33,420 bases of DNA, taken from the NCBI GenBank assembly GCA_024636075.1, contig JAGXHS010000122.1:1-33420 (forward strand), in the 5' to 3' direction. Origin of the DNA: Propionibacteriaceae bacterium (GTDB lineage: Bacteria; Actinomycetota; Actinomycetes; Propionibacteriales; Propionibacteriaceae). The notes beneath the pieces are model-generated. The model ran no database searches. It worked only from the letters and a program-made list of their open reading frames with translations, and had not been told where the DNA came from. How positions within the stretch are numbered: the first letter of the stretch is position 1; each line of letters starts with the position of its first letter. Positions 23,220-32,853 of the stretch are shown here, in pieces. The position numbers were made by a program, and so were the translations under genes.

Positions 23220-24383
23220 TCAGAGAGCTGCGGCTCGATCCAGGCCAGCGCTCAGGTCGCTCACCAGATCGCGCGCATCCTCGATGCCTGCCGAGATGCG
23301 CACCAGGCCGTCGCTGATTCCGGCCTGCCGACGGGCCTGCGGGGTCATCGATGCATGGGTCATGGTGGCCGGATGTGACACCAGGGACTCCACCCCACCC
23401 AACGACTCGGCCAGGTCGAAGCAGGCCAGACCGTCCAGCAACGCCCGGACGGCGGGTTCGCCGGAGAGTTCGAAGCTGAACAACGACCCGAATCCGTCTT
23501 GCTGTCGGGCTGCCACCTGGTGACCCGGATGGCTCGTCAAACCGGGGTAGTGCACGGCGCTGACGGCAGGGTGCCTGACGAGCAGATCCACCAGTTCGGC
23601 GGCGTTGAGCTGGTGAACGCGCATCCTGGCGTCGAGGGTACGTAGTCCACGCAAGGTCAGGTAGCTGTCGAAAGGGCTGCCGGTCAGGCCCAGCGCATTG
23701 GCCCATTGGGCCAGCTGCTCGTGCAGCTCGGTGGTGGCCGCCACGACGGCACCGCCCACCACGTCGGAGTGGCCGTTGATGAACTTGGTGGTGGAATGCA
23801 CCACCACGTCACAGCCATGTTCCAGTGGGCGCTGCAGCAGGGGTGAACAGAAGGTGTTGTCAGCCGCGACGACGGCGCCAGCGTCATGGGCCGCCGCGGC
23901 GACAGCAGAGATGTCGGTGACCCGGAGCAGCGGGTTCGACGGGGTCTCGATCCAGACCAAATCTGCTGGAGTCGCGAGGCTGACTGCCAGTGCGTCCGGG
24001 TCCGTCTGGTCGACGAAGTCGACGCGGAATCGTCCGGCGTCGGCCAACCAGCTGAACAGCCGCCATGAGCCGCCGTAGCAGTCGTGCGGCACGACGATCC
24101 GGCCCCCAACCGGCACCAAGGCCTCCAGGCACAGCGTGACTGTTGCCATCCCGGTGGCCACGACGACCCCGCCCGCACCACCCTCGAGCATCGTCAACGC
24201 CTCAGCAAGCTGGTCCCGGGTCGGGTTTCCGCTGCGGGTGTAGTCGTAACGGCGGGGGGAGGCGAAGGACTCGAAGGCGAAGTTCGTGGACAGGTACACC
24301 GGCGGCACGACGGCGCCGTACTGGGTGTCCGACTCCAGTCCAGCGCGGATCGCCTGGGTGACGCGGGTGGTGATGCGGCTCAT
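23220..24383 (-). CDS. metB: Cystathionine gamma-synthase (or gamma-lyase)
   Basis: A 387-residue PLP enzyme of the Cys/Met metabolism family. 'PVYLSTNFAFES', 'YDYTRSGNPTRDQLAEAL' (core 'YTRSGNPTR'), 'VVPHDCYGGSWRL', 'DNTFCSPLLQRPLEHG' (core 'DNTFCSPLLQ') and the PLP lysine in 'VVHSTTKFINGHSDVVGG' are all seen. The C-terminus 'FDLAESLGGVESLVSHPATMTHA' (core 'SLGGVESLVSHPA') is canonical. Synthase and lyase cannot be separated reliably by motif; the 'GHSDVVGG' and 'TNFAF' forms lean to synthase. ATG 24383 has a perfect AAGGAG; the track start 50 codons upstream is leader. TAGGGT about 35 bases upstream may be its -10. Confidence 0.88.
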   Translation of the reverse strand: MSRITTRVTQAIRAGLESDTQYGAVVPPVYLSTNFAFESFASPRRYDYTRSGNPTRDQLAEALTMLEGGAGGVVVATGMATVTLCLEALVPVGGRIVVPHDCYGGSWRLFSWLADAGRFRVDFVDQTDPDALAVSLATPADLVWIETPSNPLLRVTDISAVAAAAHDAGAVVAADNTFCSPLLQRPLEHGCDVVVHSTTKFINGHSDVVGGAVVAATTELHEQLAQWANALGLTGSPFDSYLTLRGLRTLDARMRVHQLNAAELVDLLVRHPAVSAVHYPGLTSHPGHQVAARQQDGFGSLFSFELSGEPAVRALLDGLACFDLAESLGGVESLVSHPATMTHASMTPQARRQAGISDGLVRISAGIEDARDLVSDLSAGLDRAAAL

Positions 24384-24495
24384 GACGCTCCTTGATCGCA
24401 ACGGGTCCCGCACGACCCTAGGGCCTGACCACCGCAGATCTGCCGCCGTCCATGCTGCGGGCGTAGAACCGCTGACAGCACGGCAATGCTGACAA

Positions 24496-24541
24496 CACGA
24501 CAGTGGGGCCCCGCCGTGTCGGCGTGACCCCACTGGTCGTG
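24496..24541 (-). terminator. Long hairpin after the ABC ATPase gene
   Basis: CACGAC-AGTGGGG pairs with CCCCACT-GGTCGTG with one bulged base, and an inner CGCCG/CGGCG can extend the fold. It starts about 14 bases past the ABC gene stop in its transcription direction. No U-tract. Confidence 0.6.
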
Positions 24542-24554
24542 CTGAGGTGCTGGA

Positions 24555-25655
<1,101 letters not shown>

Positions 25656-25757
25656 GCCGAGTTCCTTTCCACGGGCAGGTACGTGCCCGACGATCCGTTG
25701 TGGAAGTGACCGAGGTCATTCTCGATCATTCGCAGTATCGCACAGCGAACGGTCGCA

Positions 25758-25794
25758 CCGCAGGTACGCCGAGGCTTTGTTGCAGCACCTGCGG
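25758..25794. promoter_or_regulatory. Inverted repeat in the ABC ATPase-tdh divergent region
   Basis: CCGCAGGT at 25758-25765 is inverted as ACCTGCGG at 25787-25794, 29 bases centre to centre. It lies between the two divergent genes. A regulator site is possible; in high-GC DNA an 8-mer pair is modest evidence. Confidence 0.35.
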
Positions 25795-25834
25795 GGCGCG
25801 AACAGCCGGGTGCTTCGAGGGCCGTGGCAGGGAC

Positions 25835-25840
25835 TAGCAT
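25835..25840 (+). promoter_or_regulatory. Possible -10 box of tdh
   Basis: TAGCAT, 33 bases before the tdh GTG; the leader would carry the strong CTGGAGGGG ribosome site. No clear -35. Confidence 0.35.
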
Positions 25841-25872
25841 TCATGGTGAAATGCTGGCGTCTGGAGGGGATA

Positions 25873-26934
25873 GTGAAGGCACTGGTCAAGACGCAGGCTC
25901 AACCCGGACTTGAGCTGATGGATGTCCCCGTACCGAACGCTGGGCCCAACGACGTGCTGATCAGGGTGGCCAGGACCGGGATTTGTGGCACCGACCTGCA
26001 CATCCTCAACTGGGACGGCTGGGCAGCGGCCAACGTCAGCGTGCCGATCATCGTCGGACATGAGCTGTGCGGTGAGATCGTCGAGGTCGGATCAGCCGTC
26101 GAAGATCTCGAGGTGGGCATGTTCTGTTCGGTCGAGGGGCATCAGGTGTGCGGCCGATGCCGGTCGTGTCTGGCTGACAAACGGCACCTGTGCGCTCAGA
26201 CCAAGGCTCTCGGCGTGCACATCGACGGAGCGTTCGCCGAGTATCTTTCCACGCCGGCGCAGAACGTCTGGGTGCATCGGACCGCGATTGATCCTGACGT
26301 TGCCGCGATCTTCGATCCTTTCGGCAACGCGGTCCATGCCGCGCTGCAGTTCCCCTGCCTGGGCGAGGACGTGCTGGTATCCGGTGCGGGGCCGATCGGC
26401 ACGATGGCGGCACTGGTAACCCGTCATGCCGGCGCCCGCAACGTGGTGATCACCGACCTCTCGGACGCCCGGCTCGATCTGGCCCGGTCGTTGGGGATCG
26501 ACGTCGCGATCAACGTCACGCGCGAGACCCTCGCCGACGCCCAACAGCAGTTGGGGATGTGCGAAGGATTCGACGTGGGCTTGGAGATGTCGGGTTCGGG
26601 AGCAGCGTTGGCCGACATGATCGTCAACATGACTCACGGTGGGCGGATCGCCATGTTGGGGATTCCGCCGTCGGAGATCCAGCTCGACATGGCCAAGGTG
26701 GTGTTGAACATGCTCACCATTCAGGGTGTGTACGGACGCAAGATCTTCGAGACCTGGTACGCCATGAGTGTCCTGGTGCAGTGCGGCCTGGACATCTCGG
26801 GGGTCATCACGCACCGTTTCCACTACTCGGACCACCAGGAGGCCTTCGCTGCAGCCGGCGGCGGTGCCGCTGGCAAAGTGTTGCTCGAGTGGACCGACCA
26901 TGTGCTGCTTGATTCGAACGGCGGAAAACGATGA
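25873..26934 (+). CDS. tdh: L-threonine 3-dehydrogenase
   Basis: A 353-residue zinc-dependent medium-chain dehydrogenase oxidising L-threonine to 2-amino-3-ketobutyrate with NAD. Catalytic Zn region: '[18 protein letters not shown]' (core 'GICGTDLHI') and '[12 protein letters not shown]'. The structural zinc lobe has C-x2-C-x2-C-x7-C in '[16 protein letters not shown]'. The Rossmann motif is '[13 protein letters not shown]'. '[12 protein letters not shown]' and '[13 protein letters not shown]' are hallmarks of Tdh. GTG 25873 has GGAGGGG upstream and fits the family N-terminus; the track start is far upstream in the divergent promoter region. The stop overlaps the kbl ATG (ATGA), so the two are coupled. 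Confidence 0.95.
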   Translation: MKALVKTQAQPGLELMDVPVPNAGPNDVLIRVARTGICGTDLHILNWDGWAAANVSVPIIVGHELCGEIVEVGSAVEDLEVGMFCSVEGHQVCGRCRSCLADKRHLCAQTKALGVHIDGAFAEYLSTPAQNVWVHRTAIDPDVAAIFDPFGNAVHAALQFPCLGEDVLVSGAGPIGTMAALVTRHAGARNVVITDLSDARLDLARSLGIDVAINVTRETLADAQQQLGMCEGFDVGLEMSGSGAALADMIVNMTHGGRIAMLGIPPSEIQLDMAKVVLNMLTIQGVYGRKIFETWYAMSVLVQCGLDISGVITHRFHYSDHQEAFAAAGGGAAGKVLLEWTDHVLLDSNGGKR

Positions 26935-28127
26935 CATCCCAGCCATACCAACACATAGCTCAGGATCTTGCGGCGGAGCTGCAGTCACTGCGCGACGAAG
27001 GTCTGTTCAAGGCCGAAGCTGCGCTCAGCACGCCGCAGTCCGCGCACATCGGCATCCAGGGCGGTCATACGGTACTCAACTTGTGCGCGAACAACTACCT
27101 CGGCCTGGCTGACCACCCGGTGCTGATCGCTGCCGCCAAATCAGCGCTGGACGAGTGGGGTTTCGGGATGGCCTCGGTGCGGTTCATCTGCGGCACCCAG
27201 CAGCCGCATCTCGACCTGGAGCGCGGGCTGTCGGAGCTGCTTGGCACTGATGACGCCATCCTCTACTCGTCATGCTTCGACGCGAACGGCGGCCTTTTCG
27301 AGGTCCTTTTCGACCAGCAGGATGCCATCATCTCCGACGCGCTCAACCACGCGTCCATCATTGACGGGGTGCGGCTTTCGAAGGCGGCCAGGTACCGATA
27401 CCGGAATCGCGACATGGACGATCTCGAAGCCAGATTGGTCGAGGCCTCCGGTGCAAGACGCCGGGTGATCGCCACCGACGGGGTCTTTTCGATGGACGGC
27501 TACGTGGCTCCGCTGGACAAGATCTGTGCACTGGCGGACAAGCACGACGCATTGGTGATGGTCGACGATTCGCACGCTGTCGGTTTCGTCGGGCCCAGCG
27601 GCGCCGGCACCCCGGAAAAATTCGGCGTCCAGGATCGGGTCGACATCGTCACCGGAACCCTCGGTAAGGCACTCGGGGGCGCGTCCGGTGGGTACACCGC
27701 CGCACGGCAGGAGATCGTCGACATCCTGAGGCAGCGATCCCGCCCCTACCTCTTCAGCAACTCGCTGGCGCCGGCCATCGTTGCAGCAGCGATTGCGACC
27801 CTCAACCTTCTCCGGGAATCGGCTGGATTGTTGGACCAGCTGCGCGAGAACACCATCTGGTTCCGGTCCGCCATGGCTGAGGCAGGTTTCGAGATCCCGG
27901 AATCCGACCATGCAATCGTGCCGGTGATGATCGGTGACGCCGCCGTTGCGGCGCAGATGGCCGAGGAGATCCTGGCCCACGGTGTCTATGTTCGAGCGTT
28001 CAGCTATCCGGTGGTGCCCAGAGGTGCAGCCAGGATCCGTACCCAGATGTCCGCCGCCCTCACCCGCAGTGACCTGCAACACGCCGTCGACGCCTTTGTG
28101 GCGGCACGTGCGACGGTGCTGGGCTGA
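26931..28127 (+). CDS. kbl: Glycine C-acetyltransferase (2-amino-3-ketobutyrate CoA ligase)
   Basis: A 398-residue PLP enzyme of the alpha-oxoamine synthase family. It cleaves 2-amino-3-ketobutyrate with CoA into glycine and acetyl-CoA, taking the unstable product of Tdh. '[13 protein letters not shown]', '[13 protein letters not shown]', '[10 protein letters not shown]', '[11 protein letters not shown]', '[11 protein letters not shown]' and the PLP lysine in '[15 protein letters not shown]' are canonical; the C-terminal '[20 protein letters not shown]' (core 'RIRTQMSAA') fits. Normal length. The overlap with tdh suggests coupled synthesis and channelling. Glycine formed can pass to GlyA encoded nearby. 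Confidence 0.96.
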   Translation: MTSQPYQHIAQDLAAELQSLRDEGLFKAEAALSTPQSAHIGIQGGHTVLNLCANNYLGLADHPVLIAAAKSALDEWGFGMASVRFICGTQQPHLDLERGLSELLGTDDAILYSSCFDANGGLFEVLFDQQDAIISDALNHASIIDGVRLSKAARYRYRNRDMDDLEARLVEASGARRRVIATDGVFSMDGYVAPLDKICALADKHDALVMVDDSHAVGFVGPSGAGTPEKFGVQDRVDIVTGTLGKALGGASGGYTAARQEIVDILRQRSRPYLFSNSLAPAIVAAAIATLNLLRESAGLLDQLRENTIWFRSAMAEAGFEIPESDHAIVPVMIGDAAVAAQMAEEILAHGVYVRAFSYPVVPRGAARIRTQMSAALTRSDLQHAVDAFVAARATVLG

Positions 28128-28159
28128 CTGCTCGTGGACGTGTCGATCACCAGCTCGGG

Positions 28160-28165
28160 TAACCT
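28160..28165 (+). promoter_or_regulatory. -10 box of DedA-family gene, leaderless-type spacing
   Basis: TAACCT, then six bases, then GTG (followed directly by ATG). No Shine-Dalgarno in between. Confidence 0.5.
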
Positions 28166-28171
28166 TTCGCA

Positions 28172-29005
28172 GTGATGAACAAACCGACCGCAGGCGACCC
28201 GGGACCCGAACCCTTCGACCCGGGACCCGAACCCTTCCAGGTGGAAGCTGCCCGACTGGCCGGAGAATTGCCCACCGCACCCCCCGATCCGTCCGAGGGG
28301 GCGGAGGCACGCGGGACCTCCGCCCCCAAGGAGTGGTGGGACGATCCCAACATGCCGTGGCGGCACAAGCCCACTCGTTCCGATCTTGCCTGCATGGGCT
28401 GGATCGGTTTCATGGGACTGTTCGGATTGGCCATGCTGCCGCTGCGGGGTTGGCTGTTGGGGCTCAACCCGTCGCTGTTGGTGGCGCTCACTGGTTCCCG
28501 GTCCGGCTCGGCGGCTCTTGGCGCACTGGCATCGGTGGGCGATTACTTGGCGTGGTGGTGGCCCATGCTCGCGGGCAGTCTGATGAGCATCAAGCTCGAC
28601 TGGGTCTTCTGGTGGGCCGGCAAGCTGTGGGGTCGCGGCATGATCGAGGTCTGGGCTGGTCGCAGCGATCGCGCCGCCCGCAACTTTGCCCGCGCGGAAC
28701 GGGTGGCCCAGAAGTTCGGCGTCTTCGGTATGTTCATTGCCTACGTGCCAATCCCGCTGCCCTTGATGCAGGTGATCTTCGTGCTCGCCGGGGCGTCCGG
28801 CTGGAGTTGGAAGAAGTTCATGGCGCTGGACTTCGTTGCCTCCACCGTGTGGTTGATCGCCTATTTCCTGCTCGGATGGGCCGTCGGTGAACCGGCGGTG
28901 GAACTGCTCAAGGGGTACGCCAAGATCGCCAACTATGTGGCGATCGGTCTCGTGGTGCTGGTGATCGGCACCACCATCTGGAACGGTCGCAAGCGGAAGA
29001 GCTGA
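28172..29005 (+). CDS. DedA/VTT-family membrane protein
   Basis: A 277-residue inner-membrane protein of the VTT (SNARE-associated/DedA) fold, a family linked to lipid scrambling or flippase-type activity. The N-terminal about 70 residues are acidic and Pro-rich and contain a perfect duplicated heptad 'DPGPEPF'. Membrane segments follow: 'GWIGFMGLFGLAMLPLRGWL', 'YLAWWWPMLAGSLMSI', 'FGMFIAYVPIPLPLMQVIFV' with the re-entrant loop, 'FVASTVWLIAYFLLGW' and 'YVAIGLVVLVIGTTIW'. The common 'G-x-x-x-G' and 'RxxP' pattern is only partly kept ('YVPIPLP' in place of 'RFIPGVR'), so it is a divergent member. Start GTG 28172 or ATG 28175. Confidence 0.75.
   Translation: MMNKPTAGDPGPEPFDPGPEPFQVEAARLAGELPTAPPDPSEGAEARGTSAPKEWWDDPNMPWRHKPTRSDLACMGWIGFMGLFGLAMLPLRGWLLGLNPSLLVALTGSRSGSAALGALASVGDYLAWWWPMLAGSLMSIKLDWVFWWAGKLWGRGMIEVWAGRSDRAARNFARAERVAQKFGVFGMFIAYVPIPLPLMQVIFVLAGASGWSWKKFMALDFVASTVWLIAYFLLGWAVGEPAVELLKGYAKIANYVAIGLVVLVIGTTIWNGRKRKS
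28196..28237. repeat. Perfect 21-bp tandem duplication inside the DedA-family gene
   Basis: GACCCGGGACCCGAACCCTTC occurs twice without mismatch, in frame, encoding DPGPEPF twice. The perfect identity suggests a recent duplication. Confidence 0.92.
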
Positions 29006-29036
29006 ACGGATCCCACCGCAGCCCGGGATGTGGCGA

Positions 29037-29573
29037 TCATTCGGTGCGGTGGCGCTCGTCCAGTGCGGCGCGGTATCCGTCCTCGGCAGCCGAATTGAAC
29101 GCCACCAGCACGATCTTCTTCACGGAGGTCTCGCAATCGTGGAGAGCTTCCACCGCGACACGGGTCGCCGCCGGCATCGGGTAGCCGTACACCCCGGCCG
29201 AGATGGTGGGGAACGCAATCGAGGTGGCGCCCAGCTCGTCGGCGATCCGCATCGATTCGGTGTAGCAGCTGGCCAACAATCGTTCGCATTCGGCGCTGCC
29301 GTCGAACACCGGTCCGACGGTGTGGATCACCCACCGGGATGGTAGGCGTCCAGCGCCCGTGGCGACCGCCTGTCCTGGTGGTAGCCCCTGGCGCAGTGTG
29401 CCCGCCCGTAGACGCCGACACTCGTCCAGGAGATCGGGACCAGCAGCCCTGTGGATGGCGCCGTCCACGCCACCACCGCCGAGCAACGACGAATTGGCGG
29501 CGTTCACGATCGCATCCACGTCAAGGGTGGTGATGTCACCGCGCCAGACGGCGATGCTCGCTGTGGTACTCAT
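29037..29573 (-). CDS. Macrodomain protein (O-acetyl-ADP-ribose deacetylase type)
   Basis: A 178-residue single macrodomain, cytoplasmic. It probably hydrolyses O-acetyl-ADP-ribose or removes ADP-ribose from proteins, as in YmdB/MacroD-like enzymes. 'GDITTLDVDAIVNAANSSLLGGGGVDGAIHRAAG' is the family signature (cores 'VDAIVNAANSSL' and 'GGGGVDGAIH'), with the catalytic Asn and Asp. 'VIHTVGPVF' and 'IAFPTISAGVYGYP' line the ADP-ribose pocket. I chose the ATG six codons into the track ORF, with GGGGTG just before it. No toxin or sirtuin partner is adjacent, so the link is general NAD metabolism or stress. Confidence 0.9.
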   Translation of the reverse strand: MSTTASIAVWRGDITTLDVDAIVNAANSSLLGGGGVDGAIHRAAGPDLLDECRRLRAGTLRQGLPPGQAVATGAGRLPSRWVIHTVGPVFDGSAECERLLASCYTESMRIADELGATSIAFPTISAGVYGYPMPAATRVAVEALHDCETSVKKIVLVAFNSAAEDGYRAALDERHRTE

Positions 29574-29793
29574 CACCCCAGTACACCTCAATCCCGACCG
29601 TCAGGTCGCTTCCGCGCCCGAGGTGTCGTTGCGCTCGGGAACGTTCGGCACGCTTGCAGCAGCACATCACCCTCGCGTCCGGACGCTGGCGGGAGCGACG
29701 GATGCGAGGGCGACGGTGTGGGGGCGACCGCGGGGGAATCGCGAAAAGTCCGGGGTCGGCAACCCGAGGATGCTCGGTTGCTGGCTGCCTGCG

Positions 29794-29799
29794 TAGGGT
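29794..29799 (+). promoter_or_regulatory. -10 box of the NarL-type kinase gene
   Basis: TAGGGT, one base before an ATG (29801) and seven before an in-frame GTG (29807). The spacing implies transcription starting at the GTG, a leaderless start, and makes the ATG unlikely to be used. Confidence 0.45.
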
Positions 29800-29806
29800 G
29801 ATGTAC

Positions 29807-31186
29807 GTGACCGAATACCGGCAGCATCGGCCCCGGGCGCCTGGTGCCCCACCCCACGGCTTCCCGATTCCCGGGGCACCGCAGCCAGCCGGGGTGGTTG
29901 AGCGTGGGCCGGTCCCCAGCCGCCAAGCTCAGCAGTACCCGCCGCCTCGACTACGGACCTTCGACAAGGTCTGGCGCTATGGGTTGGCCACCCTGGCCAT
30001 CGCGTTCAGTCTGCTGCTCCTGTTGGCGCTGCGCGTCCTGTCGGACAGCCCCGACAACACATCCGAGGTCGTCCCTCCGCCCTTGTGGTACATCTGGCTG
30101 TCTGTCGCGGTGTCCGTCGTGGCGGTGTGGATCATCCGCTACCGACGGCGTCACCCACTGCGCGTGCTGAGCTTCCTGTCGGTGCTCAACGCCATCACAT
30201 TCGTGGCCGGACCGATCACTGCATGGGCGTTGATCAGTCTGTGCACCCGTCGCCGATGGCGCGAGGTGTGGATCGCTTCCGGCGTGTATCTCGGCTGCGT
30301 GGTGGTAGGCCTACTGGTCAACCCATGGTCATCCAGAGTGACGTTGGGTATCGGTGGGCCAGGATTCGGCCCCGGGGTGTTGGGCTGGATCTCTGAAATC
30401 ACCGCCGAAGTGGGTGCGGTCGTGCTGTACGTCGTGATCGGGTTCTACGTGGGTGCCCGCCGGGACTTGATGGCATCGCTGAAGGATCGTGCCGAGAGTG
30501 CCGAACGAACCGCAGAGCTGAGCGCGCTGCAAGGTCAGTCCGCCGAGCGCAACCGGATCGCCCGAGAGATGCACGACGTGCTGGCCCACCGGATCTCCCT
30601 GGTCAGCATGCACGCCGGGGTGCTGGCATACCGTGACGACCTGAGTCCGGAGCAGACCCGCGAGATCGCCCGCACCATTCAGGAGAACGCCCACGCCTCG
30701 ATGACCGAATTGCGCACCGTGCTGGGATCGCTCCGGCAGGACGATGCGGGTGAATCGAGCACGATGCTGGAGTGGGCCCCGCCGGAGAAGCCGCAGCCCT
30801 TGCTGCGCGACATCGCTGAACTGCTCACCGATGCTGAGGCAGGTGGTGCTCAGGTGGAATACATCGACGAAGTGGCCTACCCGGAGCTGTTGCCCGGAAC
30901 CATCAGTCGACACGCCTATCGTGTCGTTCAGGAAGCCCTGACCAATGCGCGGAAACACGCTGCGGGAAGCCCCATCGCGGTCAGAGTCGCCGGAGCTCCC
31001 GGGCGTGGGCTCGAACTGACGATACGAAATCCGCTGTCCGGGAATGCCAGTGCTTCGGCGGCGCTCCCGGGCTCCGGTCTCGGCCTGGTCGGAGCGCGGG
31101 AACGGGCCGAACTGACCGGTGGTTGGGCGAAGTACGAGGTCACTTCCGACAACGCCTTCGAACTGAGAGCATGGTTCCCGTGGTGA
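29807..31186 (+). CDS. NarL-family sensor histidine kinase
   Basis: A 459-residue membrane kinase with a Pro-rich cytoplasmic N-tail (about 1-45). About five hydrophobic segments follow: 'YGLATLAIAFSLLLLLALRV', 'IWLSVAVSVVAVWIIRY', 'VLNAITFVAGPITAWALIS', 'VWIASGVYLGCVVVGLLV' and 'VGAVVLYVVIGFYVGA'. HisKA_3 holds the phospho-His in 'RNRIAREMHDVLAHRISL'-type sequence (core 'EMHDVLAH'). The HATPase has 'VVQEALTNARKHA' (N box) and 'GSGLGLVGARERAEL' (G box). The signal is unknown; related kinases sense cell-envelope or redox stress. Start chosen as GTG 29807 from -10 spacing; ATG 29801 is the alternative. The response regulator follows with overlap. Confidence 0.85.
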   Translation: MTEYRQHRPRAPGAPPHGFPIPGAPQPAGVVERGPVPSRQAQQYPPPRLRTFDKVWRYGLATLAIAFSLLLLLALRVLSDSPDNTSEVVPPPLWYIWLSVAVSVVAVWIIRYRRRHPLRVLSFLSVLNAITFVAGPITAWALISLCTRRRWREVWIASGVYLGCVVVGLLVNPWSSRVTLGIGGPGFGPGVLGWISEITAEVGAVVLYVVIGFYVGARRDLMASLKDRAESAERTAELSALQGQSAERNRIAREMHDVLAHRISLVSMHAGVLAYRDDLSPEQTREIARTIQENAHASMTELRTVLGSLRQDDAGESSTMLEWAPPEKPQPLLRDIAELLTDAEAGGAQVEYIDEVAYPELLPGTISRHAYRVVQEALTNARKHAAGSPIAVRVAGAPGRGLELTIRNPLSGNASASAALPGSGLGLVGARERAELTGGWAKYEVTSDNAFELRAWFPW

Positions 31187-31839
31187 ACGACATTTCGGTG
31201 CTGCTGATTGACGATGATGCCCTCGTGCGGGCCGGGCTCAAGTTGATATTGGGCGGCAATTCCGGCATCACCGTGGTCGGGGAAGGCAGTGACGGCGACG
31301 AGGTGGCTGCCTTGGTGCAGCGACTGTCGCCCGACGTGGTGCTGATGGACATCCGGATGGCGCGGATGGATGGGCTGTCGGCGACCGCAGAGTTGTTGAA
31401 GCGCAAGGATCCGCCACACGTCATCGTGCTGACCACCTTCGACTCCGATGATCTGGTGTTGCGGGCACTGCACCTGGGCGCTGACGGGTTCCTGTTGAAG
31501 GACACCCCTCCCGGGCGGATGGTGGAGGCGATCCACCAGGTTGTGGACGGCGAGCACAGCCTTTCACCGACGGTGGTGCACCAGCTGATCGCCGTCGCCA
31601 CGCAGAGCATGGGAGCCAGCCGGAAGGACGATGCGCTCGCAGAGCTCGGCGAACTCACCGACCGTGAACGCGATGTCGCACTGGCGATCGGGCAGGGGCT
31701 CTCCAACGCGGAGATCGCCGGTAGGCACTACATGAGCGTGGCCACCGTCAAGGCTCACGTGACGCGCATTTTCTCCAAGCTGGGCGTCACCAATCGGGTG
31801 CAGATCGCCATCAAGGTGCACGACGCGGGCCTCAGCTGA
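31171..31839 (+). CDS. NarL/LuxR-family response regulator
   Basis: A 222-residue regulator, partner of the kinase just upstream. The receiver (about 8-125) shows 'VLLIDDDALVRAGLKLIL', the phospho-acceptor Asp in 'DVVLMDIRMARMDG', Thr in 'VLTTFDSDD' and Lys in 'DGFLLKDTPP'. The C-terminal LuxR helix-turn-helix reads 'LTDRERDVALAIGQGLSNAEIA' and 'SVATVKAHVTRIFSKLGV' (core 'TVKAHVTRIFSKL'). The start is uncertain: ATG 31171 overlaps the kinase gene by 16 bases, while GTG 31180 or GTG 31183 (GTGA overlap) would also fit the family N-terminus. The two genes are cotranscribed. Convergent with the methyltransferase gene (19 bases between). Confidence 0.88.
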   Translation: MVPVVNDISVLLIDDDALVRAGLKLILGGNSGITVVGEGSDGDEVAALVQRLSPDVVLMDIRMARMDGLSATAELLKRKDPPHVIVLTTFDSDDLVLRALHLGADGFLLKDTPPGRMVEAIHQVVDGEHSLSPTVVHQLIAVATQSMGASRKDDALAELGELTDRERDVALAIGQGLSNAEIAGRHYMSVATVKAHVTRIFSKLGVTNRVQIAIKVHDAGLS

Positions 31840-31858
31840 CGCCGCTCCACCGACGGAT

Positions 31859-32467
31859 TCAGGCGCGACCGAAAACGGTCACCAGGAAATTTGAGTCCTC
31901 CTCGAACTGGCGTAGGTCCCAGCTGCTGAGAGCCAGTTCCAGTCGCAGGTCACTGTGCTCGGCGTCGACGATGAATTCCCCGAAATCGTAGCCTCGACCT
32001 CCCCCGAAACCGATGGCGGCACGCCCCGAAGGCTTCAGATGGGTTGCCAGCGCCCGCAAGGCATCGCGCCGGCCGCTGGGAGCCAGGAAACCCATCACAT
32101 TGCCTGCGCACAGGATCACGTCGAAGGGCTCGTCGATGCCACGTGACGTCAGGTCCAGATCACAGAGGTCACCCACCAGATAGATCGGCCCAGGGTGGTC
32201 CTGCTGAGCGGCGTCGATCAGGACGGGATCGATGTCCACTCCCACCACGGTGTGGCCGAGCTCGTGCAGGCGCCCAGCATGTCGACCAGGCCCACACCCG
32301 GCGTCCAGAATGCGTGCGCTCCGCGGCGCCAAGGTGTCCACCAAGCGGGTCTCGCCCAACAGATCCGTCCCCTCCGCCGCCATCCGGCGGAACCGGTCCA
32401 CGTACTGCTGTGAATGGTCCGGGTTGGAAGCCACTATTCTTTCCCACTTGCCTTGTTCGCGCGTCAC
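31859..32467 (-). CDS. Class I SAM-dependent methyltransferase
   Basis: A 202-residue cytoplasmic methyltransferase of unknown substrate. Motif I is 'ILDAGCGPGRHAGRL', motif II acidic 'VVGVDIDPVLIDAA', then 'VGDLCDLDL' and motif IV 'DVILCAGNVMGFL'. A short helical N-lobe 'YVDRFRRMAAEGTDLLGE' precedes, and 'IGFGGGRGYDFGEF' plus 'WDLRQFEEDSNFLVTVF' end it. I take the GTG at 32467 ('VTREQGKWE') because the upstream codons of the track ORF are basic, Cys-rich and unlike the family. No neighbouring gene suggests the substrate. The 236 bases between it and the tRNA show no further gene. Confidence 0.78.
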   Translation of the reverse strand: MTREQGKWERIVASNPDHSQQYVDRFRRMAAEGTDLLGETRLVDTLAPRSARILDAGCGPGRHAGRLHELGHTVVGVDIDPVLIDAAQQDHPGPIYLVGDLCDLDLTSRGIDEPFDVILCAGNVMGFLAPSGRRDALRALATHLKPSGRAAIGFGGGRGYDFGEFIVDAEHSDLRLELALSSWDLRQFEEDSNFLVTVFGRA

Positions 32468-32703
32468 TCGCCACAGTCTGCCGCAACTCGTGTCAACGAT
32501 CCCAACCGGGCGCGCTCGAGCCGCGCAGAGTCTGCACGGAGTGGTCCGCTCGAGATCCGTGACGCTGACGTCTGTAGCTCCCAGTACGCCAGCGCGACTC
32601 ACCAGCGGCGGCGTGAGCGCACCTTTCGGCGGTGTGGAGCGGGTTGCCGCGGCGTGACCGATCCAGACAGCTGTGCCGGGCGATGTCTCAACTCACCGGG
32701 CGG

Positions 32704-32776
32704 AGCCCCCGGAGGGAGTCGAACCCTCGACCGCTCGCTTACAAGGCGAGTGCTCTGGCCGCTGAGCTACGGAGGC
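32704..32776 (-). tRNA. tRNA-Thr (anticodon UGU)
   Basis: The minus strand folds as a complete cloverleaf. Acceptor GCCTCCG pairs with CGGGGGC (one G-U), D-arm GCTCAGCGGCCAGAGC, anticodon stem CTCGC/GCGAG around loop CTTGTAA with anticodon TGT, and T-arm GAGGG-TTCGACT-CCCTC. The discriminator is U and CCA is not encoded. Length 73 bases. It reads ACA/ACG codons. Confidence 0.93.
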
Positions 32777-32853
32777 GTGCTGGGAATCAGCAGCCACCAT
32801 TCTGCCGCCGTCCCGCCCGCCTGTCGAACGCAGGCAGTGCGGCACTGCGTCTC

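Noticed and set aside
24384-24554. SAM or other methionine-type riboswitch upstream of the metB-like gene
   Set aside because: The leader has short GC stems only; I could not find a conserved riboswitch core.
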